A stretch of DNA of 30,330 nucleotides. Source: a virus. Under the pieces are notes generated by a model. The model did not search any database, was not told the origin of the DNA, and was given only the letters and a program-made list of their open reading frames with translations. The stretch lies in IMG/VR virus record IMGVR_UViG_3300042527_000625, positions 1 to 30,330 of that record, one strand, 5' to 3'. Shown one piece after another: positions 15,631 to 21,351 of the stretch (the stretch's first letter is position 1; each line of letters begins with the position of its first letter). The position numbers were made by a program, and so were the translations under genes.

Positions 15631-15802
15631 GGGCGCACTCCGGCCCGAACACGGGTGAGCAGACCGGGGCGCGCGGGCGCTCAATGCACTGCGCCGCCCA
15701 TGCCCACCCGTGCGTCTGCGGAGGCAGCACGGCGCACGCGCCGAACCAGCCCGCGCGCTCGATGCGTGTCGGCCTGCGTCGGCGTCGAGGCACCAGCGGC
15801 AT
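15623..15802 (-). CDS. Unknown small Arg- and Cys-containing protein
   Basis: A 59-residue frame between the holin-like and spanin-like genes, starting at an ATG that overlaps the previous stop (ATGA at 15802) and overlapping the next gene by 8 bases. It opens MPLVPRRRRRPTRIERAGWF and carries four Cys. No domain or convincing membrane segment is seen. The 4-base overlap and the absence of another frame in this stretch support a real gene, but short length keeps confidence moderate. Confidence 0.5.
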   Translation of the reverse strand: MPLVPRRRRRPTRIERAGWFGACAVLPPQTHGWAWAAQCIERPRAPVCSPVFGPECARG

Positions 15803-15984
15803 CAGGCGCCCGGCCCGCTGTCACGCTGCGACATCGACCGCCCCGCGAGGATGGCGACGATGCCGGCAATCTGTGCGATGGCGCCCTCTACCGACCCGCC
15901 TGCATGGATGGCGAGTGCGGCGATGAGGCCCATACCCACGACGCCCGCGAGTAGCGTGCGGTATCCCCGCAGGCCGAGGTTCAC
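15802..15984 (-). CDS. Small two-helix membrane protein, candidate holin
   Basis: A 60-residue protein from a GTG overlapping the preceding stop (GTGA at 15984-15981). Two hydrophobic segments, LLAGVVGMGLIAALAIHAG and VEGAIAQIAGIVAILAG, separated by a short turn, fill most of the chain. A polar tail (SMSQRDSGPGA) follows. Size and two membrane spans fit a class II holin, which would make the membrane lesion that frees or activates the endolysin. It lies in the cluster with the endolysin and envelope proteins, but holins have no diagnostic motif. Confidence 0.62.
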   Translation of the reverse strand: MNLGLRGYRTLLAGVVGMGLIAALAIHAGGSVEGAIAQIAGIVAILAGRSMSQRDSGPGA

Positions 15985-16307
15985 GGGGCGAGGCCCGGGG
16001 GCGCATCCTCGGCTGCCGGGGGAACCGACTCCGGCGCGACGCTCGGCGCCACGACCGGGAGCGCCGCGTCGGGCGTCTCGGCGACCTGCCGCGAGCACCC
16101 CACGTCGACCCGCAGGCCGTCCGCCTCGAGGGTCGCGCGCAGTGCCACGAGCCGCACCGGCAGGCCCGTCAGCGACGGCACCGCGACCGGGACCGACGCG
16201 ACCGGCGTGGAGCAGACCCACACGTCGCGCTCGATGCTCGGCACGGTCGCCGAGCCGCAGGAGATGAGGAGCGCGAGAGCCGCGCAGAGGCCGATGATGC
16301 GCGTCAT
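15981..16307 (-). CDS. Putative Pro-rich lipoprotein, candidate outer-membrane spanin
   Basis: A 108-residue protein beginning MTRIIGLCAALALLISCGS. The basic, hydrophobic start ends in an LISC lipobox-like site (Cys17). Two further Cys follow, and the C-terminal third is Pro/Ala/Glu-rich (from about residue 80). Short Pro-rich lipoproteins next to a membrane-anchored coiled-coil protein are the classic o-spanin/i-spanin pair in Gram-negative hosts. At 108 residues it is longer than many o-spanins, so another envelope role is possible. Start at 16307, ATGA overlap. Confidence 0.65.
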   Translation of the reverse strand: MTRIIGLCAALALLISCGSATVPSIERDVWVCSTPVASVPVAVPSLTGLPVRLVALRATLEADGLRVDVGCSRQVAETPDAALPVVAPSVAPESVPPAAEDAPPGLAP

Positions 16308-17143
16308 GGTGACCCCCGCAGGATGCCCTCGAGCGTGTGGCTCGGAGGGGCGTTGTTGATGGAGCCGAACTTGATTTTGAACGACCGAATCTCGCTCACG
16401 ATGCCGGTCACGGCGGTCGCCGTGCCGATACGGATTTCGCCGGGGTTATTCGTGTCGGCGGTCATCGTCGAATAGACCTTCGTATCGATGAGGTCGCCGT
16501 TGCACCAGAACCTCACATATCCGGCCGTGCGCTGAATCGTCAGGATGTAATACGCGCCCGTGGCGATGGGGCGCGCCATCGATGCCGTAGTCGTCTCGAT
16601 GACGTGCCCCGACGAACTGGGGTAGACGCCGATGCGCTTCGTCCCGTCGCGGATGACGATGTAGTTATTCCCGTTCGCGCCCAGGGTGCTCGCCAGCATC
16701 TCGACGCGCGCCTCCCACTCCGTCTCCGTCGTCAGCTCCGAGAGTGTGCGCGACAAGTAGCCGGTCGACGACGTGCCGGTGACGATGCGGATGGACGTGC
16801 CCGTGCCGACCGTCGGATAGGTCACGGTCGCCGCGTTCGGCGACTGCGTGAGAGACCATCCCGAGGGCAGCGCGCCGCTCGGGTTCGCCCACTCGTAGGT
16901 CCACGAGTCGGCACTGTAGGCCGGGAGGTATGCCGTCGAGGCCGTCGTCGCCGCGGTGCCGAGACCGAGGTTGGTCCTCGCTGCCGCCGCGTCGCTCAGG
17001 TTCGAGAGCGTGGTATCCGCGCCCCCGCCTGACCCGCTGCTCGGGAGCGTGATGGTCGACCCCGCGCCCACGGCATAGGTCCCGATGCCCGCGATGCCGA
17101 GCGCGATGCAGACCCCGAGGAGTAGCAGGCGCGCGCCGCTCAC
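16304..17143 (-). CDS. Fibre-like protein with N-terminal hydrophobic segment and lectin-like C-terminus
   Basis: A 279-residue protein from a GTG overlapping the previous stop (GTGA at 17143-17140). Residues 4-28 (ARLLLLGVCIALGIAGIG and on) form a signal or anchor segment. A Gly/Ser linker leads to SNLSDAAAARTNLGLG, a motif common in phage tail fibres. From about residue 76 to 265 is a beta-sandwich-like domain resembling concanavalin/LamG folds (for example YIVIRDGTKRIGVYP and AGYVRFWCNGDLID). A fibre motif behind a membrane-targeting segment, inside the lysis cluster rather than the tail genes, is odd. It may be exported to the cell surface or be a virion fibre. Confidence 0.7.
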   Translation of the reverse strand: MSGARLLLLGVCIALGIAGIGTYAVGAGSTITLPSSGSGGGADTTLSNLSDAAAARTNLGLGTAATTASTAYLPAYSADSWTYEWANPSGALPSGWSLTQSPNAATVTYPTVGTGTSIRIVTGTSSTGYLSRTLSELTTETEWEARVEMLASTLGANGNNYIVIRDGTKRIGVYPSSSGHVIETTTASMARPIATGAYYILTIQRTAGYVRFWCNGDLIDTKVYSTMTADTNNPGEIRIGTATAVTGIVSEIRSFKIKFGSINNAPPSHTLEGILRGSP

Positions 17144-17595
17144 GGCTGCGTCCGATACGTGCCGCACACCTCGAGGTCAGCCGTCCCGCTCCCGACCGAG
17201 CGCAACGACACGGCCTGCGCCGTCACGCCGCCTGCGACCAGGCCACGCGTCGACCACACCCGAGCGCCGCCGGCCGCGATGCGGGGCGCGTGAGTCGTCG
17301 CGCCGCAGCCCGCCGATGCCCCCATGCACAGGACTGCGTCGTCCCCGCTGCCCGCCGTCTCGCGGCTCACGACGCTCACCTCCTGCAGATACAGCCCCGC
17401 CGCGAGCGCGGTGCCCGTGGCCGGGTCGTAGAGGTCGTCACTCGTGAGCTCGCCCCACGACCCGGTCGCAGCGGCGACCACGACACACCCGTAGCGCGTG
17501 CCGTAGACACCCTGCGAATCCTGCGCCTGCGCGCGGCTCATCAGCCCGCCATTGCACGCGATGAACGCGATGACCCACCAGAGAAACGCTCGCAT
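17140..17595 (-). CDS. Secreted protein of unknown function
   Basis: A 151-residue protein starting at 17595 (ATGA overlap with the endolysin gene). The N-terminus MRAFLWWVIAFIACNGGLMS ends in a probable signal peptidase I site after RAQA (about residue 24). Cys14 inside the hydrophobic stretch is a poor lipobox. The mature part is beta-rich with several Cys (YGCVVVAA, VLCMGASAGCG, LEVCGTY), consistent with an oxidised periplasmic or surface protein. I do not recognise the family. Confidence 0.7.
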   Translation of the reverse strand: MRAFLWWVIAFIACNGGLMSRAQAQDSQGVYGTRYGCVVVAAATGSWGELTSDDLYDPATGTALAAGLYLQEVSVVSRETAGSGDDAVLCMGASAGCGATTHAPRIAAGGARVWSTRGLVAGGVTAQAVSLRSVGSGTADLEVCGTYRTQP

Positions 17596-18128
17596 CAGCC
17601 GACCTCCATCCTTGTGCGGATTGCCTGCCGGGCGACCTGCGCCGCAGCCGTGACCCGCGCGTAATCTGCATCCGAGACGCCCGGCCCGCGCCACGTGGCG
17701 ACCCGGCCCCGATTGTCCAGGTGCGCGAACGCCGGGTACACCCCGACGCCACCTGCCGGAATGACGCCCTGCCCCATCAGCCGCAGCGCCAAGCACGCCA
17801 GCTCGGTCGCCGACATGAACGCCGTCGCGAGGTCCGCCGCTGCGTCGTCGCCGCGTTCGCGCGGGTCGGCCCGGTCCTCGGGCGGTACGTGCCTGCTGGA
17901 CTTCGCGGTCTTGCTGTGCGCGCGCTCGCCCGAGATGACGCGCACCTTGTCGCCGACCTCGTCGCGGATGCGCTGCACGCTGCCGGCGAGGAGTCGCAGG
18001 TACCGCGCGCGCGAGCCGGGGCGCAGCCATCGGCGGCCGTAGAGGCCCGGCCCGCTGCGGCGGTCCATCACCTCCCACGCTGCGTAGTTCAGCGTGAGTT
18101 GCTCGGTCGGTCCGTGGGGGTCGCTCAT
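17595..18128 (-). CDS. Endolysin, peptidase M15-type
   Basis: A 177-residue protein with the pattern of zinc M15-type cell-wall peptidases: RVISGERAHS (63-72), SSRH with ligand His80, a downstream Asp in DDAAADLA (94-101), and GGVGVYPAFAHLDNRG with His136 and Asp138, then TW at 145-146. These enzymes cut peptide cross-links or stem peptides. No signal peptide is present, so release by the nearby holin-like protein is expected. The start at 18128 has no SD but has TACGAT exactly 6 bases upstream in a box resembling those before the portal and adaptor genes. An M15 domain could also serve as a virion-associated hydrolase. Confidence 0.78.
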   Translation of the reverse strand: MSDPHGPTEQLTLNYAAWEVMDRRSGPGLYGRRWLRPGSRARYLRLLAGSVQRIRDEVGDKVRVISGERAHSKTAKSSRHVPPEDRADPRERGDDAAADLATAFMSATELACLALRLMGQGVIPAGGVGVYPAFAHLDNRGRVATWRGPGVSDADYARVTAAAQVARQAIRTRMEVG

Positions 18129-18146
18129 GTCGGGATCGTACAACAC
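18126..18146 (-). promoter_or_regulatory. Leaderless promoter box before the endolysin gene
   Basis: GTGTTGTACGATCCCGAC runs into the ATG. Aligned with the portal and adaptor boxes it keeps GTGT-x-GTA, the T ending the hexamer, and AC before ATG. TACGAT is a good -10 hexamer (4 of 6 to TATAAT) at the same 6-base distance. It falls in a 31-base gap. Confidence 0.5.
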
Positions 18147-18159
18147 GGCGACACCGGAA

Positions 18160-18834
18160 TCACCCGCCCCGCGCCGTCTCCGCCCGCTCGACGCGCGCCT
18201 GGTCGAGCGCGATGAGCCGCGCATCGCCCCGGTGCACCGCGCGCCCGAGGTGGTCATCGACAGTGGACGGAGGCGCCCTGCCCCGCCCGCCGCGCATCAG
18301 CCACGCGTCACGGGCGGCGCGCTCGCGGCAGAGCGCCAGGTGGCGCGCGACGTAGTCCACCGGGTCGGCCGTGCACTTGTGCGTGACCTTGCGGCCGTTC
18401 GGGTACGGCGCGACCGCAGCGCCGTCGAGCTCGGCGAGAGACGCCGCGATGGGCGCGTCTCGGCGCGAGTCGAGGAGCGCGGAGAGCGTCGCCTGCATCG
18501 TGCCCTCGTCGTCGCGCAGGTTCGCGGCGGTCAGCGCCGCACCCATCGCATGCGTCACGTGCAGGTCGAGACGCCCCGCCGGTTCGTGACTGCGGCGCGA
18601 CTGCACGACCTGCGTGCTCCGAAGTAGCGCAGCGCTCGCCCCTCGATGCGCGCGGAGGTGCGGCACCACGTACCCGAGCGCGCGCAGCGCCTCGGCGACC
18701 TCCTCGCGCACGACCTGCGCCCCGCTCCACATGCGCACGCCGTGAGCGGTCGCGGCCTGCCGGTCGGCTATCCAGTCGCGCTGCGCCATCGTGGGCCGGT
18801 AGATGACCCGCACGTCGAGACCCTCGCCCCTCAT
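18160..18834 (-). CDS. Unknown protein upstream of the endolysin
   Basis: A 224-residue basic, mostly helical protein starting MRGEGLDVRVIYRPTMAQRD at 18834 (ATGA overlap). Segments such as SGAQVVREEVAEALRALGYVV and GTMQATLSALLDSRRDAP are clear helices. The C-terminal quarter is Arg-rich (ARDAWLMRGGRGRAPP). KVTHKCTADPVDYVARHLALCRE holds two Cys and two His and could bind a metal. No family recognised. It closes the early operon and is separated from the endolysin by the leaderless box. Confidence 0.72.
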   Translation of the reverse strand: MRGEGLDVRVIYRPTMAQRDWIADRQAATAHGVRMWSGAQVVREEVAEALRALGYVVPHLRAHRGASAALLRSTQVVQSRRSHEPAGRLDLHVTHAMGAALTAANLRDDEGTMQATLSALLDSRRDAPIAASLAELDGAAVAPYPNGRKVTHKCTADPVDYVARHLALCRERAARDAWLMRGGRGRAPPSTVDDHLGRAVHRGDARLIALDQARVERAETARGG

Positions 18835-19073
18835 TTGCGCCACCCGCTGCGCTCAAGCGAGCGCTCCGCCGCCTTGCACGCGGCGGCATAGCTGTCGCTC
18901 TCGCCCATGTCGCCCATCGCCCACCAGACCCACCCCTCGTCTCCCGTCTCCGGCGACGGTTCCTCAGCGTACGACACGACGGCCTGCGGTTCGCCCTCGC
19001 CGGGCACAACCCACTCGCCGCCCACGTACTCAGACTTCAGCCTGCCGGCGCGCAGCAACTCCACATCGCTCAT
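18831..19073 (-). CDS. Unknown small acidic protein
   Basis: An 80-residue protein (MSDVELLRAGRLKSEYVGGE) starting at 19073, overlapping the RecU-like gene stop, with GGGAGG six bases before the ATG. The middle is acidic and ends in DEGWVWWAMGDMGESDSYAA, a Trp-rich segment, followed by a basic helix. Function unknown. Position right after the nuclease gene suggests an accessory early protein. Confidence 0.72.
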   Translation of the reverse strand: MSDVELLRAGRLKSEYVGGEWVVPGEGEPQAVVSYAEEPSPETGDEGWVWWAMGDMGESDSYAAACKAAERSLERSGWRK

Positions 19074-19636
19074 GCTCCGCCTCCCTTCATCGCGTCGACC
19101 CAGCGCGGCAGCGGCCCTGTAATGGGGCGCGCCCATGCTGCACACTCATCCTGGTCGACACTCGCCACGCCACGCCCGCGCAGCTCCGCGAGCGTCGCCC
19201 ACTCCCACAGCCACGCGCTCGACGAACGGCGAGGAGGCACCCAACACAGCGCCACGAGCGCGTGCGCGTCCATCTCGTGCGCGGCCTGAAGCGTCGACCA
19301 CTGCGGCCCGTTCGTTGCCGCGCCGAGGGCCTCGGCAAAGCGCCACCGCTCGGTCGTGCACACCTTGGCCTCGAGGTACACGGGCTCGGGCGCCACGTCG
19401 CGCACGACACTCCCGACGTAGTCCACGCTGGCCCGCGCTGCCCACGCCGCGGGAAACGTGGTGCGCCCCCGCGCATCCTTCCGCGTCGCGCCCATCACGA
19501 GCGCCTCGGTCGGCACCTGGACCATGAGCCCGGCCCGCGTGACCCGAAGGTGCGCGTGGTACGCGTCGAGCTGCGCCTGCCACGCGAGGCCGAGAGCACG
19601 GGATGTGCGCCCGGTCGAGGACTTGTCGCCGCTCAT
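19070..19636 (-). CDS. RecU-like Holliday junction resolvase / nuclease
   Basis: A 188-residue protein whose order of motifs fits the RecU branch of PD-(D/E)xK nucleases: SRALGLAWQAQLDAYHAHLR at the N-terminus, VDYVG with catalytic Asp72, YLEAKVCTTERWRF with Glu89 and Lys91 forming E-x-K, then PQWSTLQAAHEMDAHALVAL with Gln112 and a final strand CWVPP. RecU proteins cleave four-way junctions made in recombination and replication, fitting neighbours RecT, SSB and the helicase loader. AGGAGG stands five bases before the ATG. Confidence 0.78.
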   Translation of the reverse strand: MSGDKSSTGRTSRALGLAWQAQLDAYHAHLRVTRAGLMVQVPTEALVMGATRKDARGRTTFPAAWAARASVDYVGSVVRDVAPEPVYLEAKVCTTERWRFAEALGAATNGPQWSTLQAAHEMDAHALVALCWVPPRRSSSAWLWEWATLAELRGRGVASVDQDECAAWARPITGPLPRWVDAMKGGGA

Positions 19637-19887
19637 GGATCCCTCCTCATCGCGTCGAGGTCAGCCTCGGCCTCGCGCAGCATCGCCGCGCAGTGCGACT
19701 CCATCGCCCGCGCCACGCGTACCCGCATCGCGTCGACCCGCGCCAGACGCGCCGACTCGTCAGCCTGCGTCTCCGCATCGCGCGCCTCCTGCGCCGACTC
19801 CGCGAGCGCACGCCGTGCCGCGCTCACCTCGCGCCGCTGCCACTCGATGGCGATACGCCGCAGCGCTCGCCCGAGGATGTCATTCAT
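19633..19887 (-). CDS. Small coiled-coil protein, unknown
   Basis: An 84-residue protein (MNDILGRALRRIAIEWQRRE) starting at 19887 with AGGAGG nine bases upstream, overlapping its neighbour by 8 bases. It is almost entirely charged Ala/Arg/Glu helix with heptad spacing, so probably a coiled coil. No function can be named. It lies between the GDVV-domain gene and the RecU-like gene. Confidence 0.7.
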   Translation of the reverse strand: MNDILGRALRRIAIEWQRREVSAARRALAESAQEARDAETQADESARLARVDAMRVRVARAMESHCAAMLREAEADLDAMRRDP

Positions 19888-20218
19888 TGGCCGATTCCTC
19901 CTCAAGCGCAGCCTCGAGCGCCTCGACGTCATCGCGCATCTCCTCGAGCTTGCTTTCGGTGTCACGCACATCCCTGCGCGACAAATCCAGCAGGTCGGCG
20001 ACCGCGTCGCGCCTCGCCAGACGCGGAGGACGCACGCCGCAGCACGACAGCCACACCCGCGCACCGCCTGCCATCTCGCACAGCGCCTCGACAACATCCC
20101 CGTCGACTTCGCGCACGTCGCACACCAGCATCGCCGTGAAACGCACCCCGGCGTATCCCGTGTCCGGGTCATACGTAGCTTGATAGACCACATCGCCAGC
20201 CTTGATTCTCGCACTCAT
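19880..20218 (-). CDS. Unknown GDVV-domain protein, possible paralogue of 6495-6866
   Basis: A 112-residue protein beginning MSARIKAGDVVYQATYDPDT. The N-terminal 75 residues look like a small beta-barrel (RFTAMLVCDVREVDGDVVEA, ARVWLSCCGVRPP) and the C-terminal 40 form an acidic coiled coil (RDTESKLEEMRDDVEALEAA). The start MSxx[IV]K[AV]GDVV and the later G-x-RV...C..R...RxDA pattern are shared with the 123-residue protein at 6495-6866. Both genes have GAGG-loop hairpin leaders. The start at 20218 overlaps the helicase loader stop (ATGA), with AGGAG seven bases upstream. Confidence 0.75.
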   Translation of the reverse strand: MSARIKAGDVVYQATYDPDTGYAGVRFTAMLVCDVREVDGDVVEALCEMAGGARVWLSCCGVRPPRLARRDAVADLLDLSRRDVRDTESKLEEMRDDVEALEAALEEESANE

Positions 20219-20958
20219 GCTCGATCTCCTGCGCCCCCTCGAGCGCGCCTGTCTGGACCCACCATCTCCGCTCGCCTCGTCGCCCCGCGCAGCCTCGACC
20301 ACAGCCGGTCGCCGACGTGCTCGGCCAGCCCCGCGTCGTCGAGGTTCGAGGCGATGACCGTTGTCCGCCCGTCGTCGAGCCTGCCGCCGAGCACCTCGTC
20401 GAGGAGTTCCGCCGCGTACTCCGTCACCCGCTCGCGCCCGATGTCGTCGAGCACGACCACGTCAGGCGTCAGCACCCGCGACCTCATGCCGTGCTGGTCC
20501 ATCTCGCGCCCGATGGCGTCGCGGTACCGCCGCACCCACTCCGACCAGAGCACGTACCTCGCCGAGACGCGACGGTCGCAGAGCGCGCGGACCAGAGCGC
20601 ACGACCGATGCGTCTTGCCCGTGCCGGTCGGGCCGACGAGGCGCAGGCCCATCGACCTCGAGGTCCACGCATCGACCCACGCCGCAGCGGGGCCGCCCGG
20701 GTCGAGCGTCGCAGCGCGGTACGTCCACGGGATGCGGGCCAGCGTGAGACGTCGAGCGCGGGTCACGATGCCGGCGCAGAGGCACCGCACGCCGTCGACC
20801 GACTCGACCCCGACGCAGACGCCGCAGCGGGGCGCGACCCACTCGCAGAGGCCGTTAGCCTCGACGAGCGCGACGTCGGACCAGGTCAGCGGAGGGCGCG
20901 GCGCGTCGTCGCCATCGCCCCCGCCGAAGTCGCCGAGCAGGTCAGCGAGTGAATCCAT
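20215..20958 (-). CDS. DnaC-like helicase loader (AAA+ ATPase)
   Basis: A 247-residue protein. After an acidic start (MDSLADLLGDFGGG) comes a probable zinc-binding region with Cys at 38, 45, 48, 59 and 61. The AAA+ core has Walker A GPTGTGKT (109-116), Walker B VVVLDD (167-172) with IGRE, and a sensor I strand TTVIASNLD (199-207), as in DnaC/IstB-type loaders. It would load the host replicative helicase at the phage origin, working with the initiator encoded just upstream. The start at 20958 is set by AGGAGG five bases upstream behind a GAGG-loop hairpin. Confidence 0.85.
   Translation of the reverse strand: MDSLADLLGDFGGGDGDDAPRPPLTWSDVALVEANGLCEWVAPRCGVCVGVESVDGVRCLCAGIVTRARRLTLARIPWTYRAATLDPGGPAAAWVDAWTSRSMGLRLVGPTGTGKTHRSCALVRALCDRRVSARYVLWSEWVRRYRDAIGREMDQHGMRSRVLTPDVVVLDDIGRERVTEYAAELLDEVLGGRLDDGRTTVIASNLDDAGLAEHVGDRLWSRLRGATRRAEMVGPDRRARGGAGDRA
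20231..20246 (-). promoter_or_regulatory. Start-associated GAGG-loop hairpin
   Basis: Minus strand GCGCTC-GAGG-GGGCGC, 6-base-pair stem with one G-T pair, then AGGAG, seven bases and the ATG at 20218. It lies inside the last codons of the helicase loader gene, so it is kept within coding sequence. Confidence 0.65.
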
Positions 20959-20969
20959 GTCGACCTCCT

Positions 20970-20985
20970 GCGGCCCCTCGGCCGC
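20970..20985 (-). promoter_or_regulatory. Start-associated GAGG-loop hairpin
   Basis: Minus strand GCGGCC-GAGG-GGCCGC, perfect 6-base-pair stem, followed by AGGAGG, five bases and the helicase loader ATG. The same 16 bases recur at 23684-23699 and 26909-26924. Confidence 0.75.
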
Positions 20986-20993
20986 GATGAAGT

Positions 20994-21018
20994 GCCCCGG
21001 TATCGCCACCGCCGGGGC
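20994..21018 (-). promoter_or_regulatory. GC-rich stem-loop in the helicase loader leader
   Basis: GCCCCGG and CCGGGGC form a perfect 7-base-pair stem around an 11-base loop, just before the start-associated hairpin of the helicase loader. There is no T-run, so it is not a standard terminator. It may shape or attenuate the roughly 150-base leader. Confidence 0.4.
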
Positions 21019-21090
21019 ATCGGTGTAGGGACCGACCGACCACCGCGTGAGCGGGAGGAGCGGCCAGCCGGCTGCGCTGCGTAGCACCTC

Positions 21091-21106
21091 GCGACCCCTC
21101 GGTCGC
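21091..21106 (-). promoter_or_regulatory. Orphan GAGG-loop hairpin at the probable 5' end of the helicase loader transcript
   Basis: Minus strand GCGACC-GAGG-GGTCGC, perfect 6-base-pair stem, about 8 bases after the -10 of the promoter at 21114-21141. It is followed by GAGGTG but not by a proper SD-to-ATG spacing or a convincing gene. This copy therefore seems to stand alone. Confidence 0.6.
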
Positions 21107-21111
21107 TGTCG

Positions 21112-21351
21112 TCATAGTGCACGCCCCGGCAGCGCTGTCAACCGTCCGCACGCTCTGCGAATCGCATCGAGGCGCTCGCCCTCGGTCAGCTTCCGCCCCG
21201 CGACGAGGTCGAGCAGCGCGTCTCGAGCTCGCCGCCGTGCACACCCCTCGTCGCGGTCGCGCGTCGGGCGATTCGTCAGGATGGCGCGGCCATCGGGCGC
21301 CACGAGAATCGAGAGCAGCGCGTCGAGCTGTCCCGGGTCGATGCTCACCAT
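21112..21351 (-). CDS. Small protein after the replication initiator, unknown
   Basis: A 79-residue basic helical protein (MVSIDPGQLDALLSILVAPD) starting at 21351 with GAGGAGG seven bases before the ATG, overlapping the initiator stop. A GTG three bases on would give the usual GTGA overlap but a poorer spacing. Arg-rich middle (TRDRDEGCARRRARDALLDL) may contact nucleic acid. Its place between initiator and helicase loader suggests a replication accessory, which is inference only. Confidence 0.68.
   Translation of the reverse strand: MVSIDPGQLDALLSILVAPDGRAILTNRPTRDRDEGCARRRARDALLDLVAGRKLTEGERLDAIRRACGRLTALPGRAL
21114..21141 (-). promoter_or_regulatory. Promoter for the helicase loader operon
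   Basis: Consensus -35 TTGACA (21141-21136), 16-base spacer ending GGGGCGTG, and CACTAT (21119-21114) as -10, with TATGAC as an alternative slightly downstream. The -35 lies in the last codons of the 21112-21351 gene. The spacer end GGGGCGTG recurs in the promoter at 23734-23761. Confidence 0.55.

Noticed and set aside
18803-21028. A 741-codon open frame on the plus strand, and many other long plus-strand frames
   Set aside because: They mirror real minus-strand genes (RecU-like, helicase loader and others). High GC removes stop codons from the opposite strand, and the translations are Arg/Ala/Pro/Ser-rich with no motifs.
21081-21087. Helicase loader start at a GTG near 21087
   Set aside because: It leaves no SD spacing after the orphan hairpin, and the extra residues lack coding character. 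The ATG at 20958 has AGGAGG at five bases.
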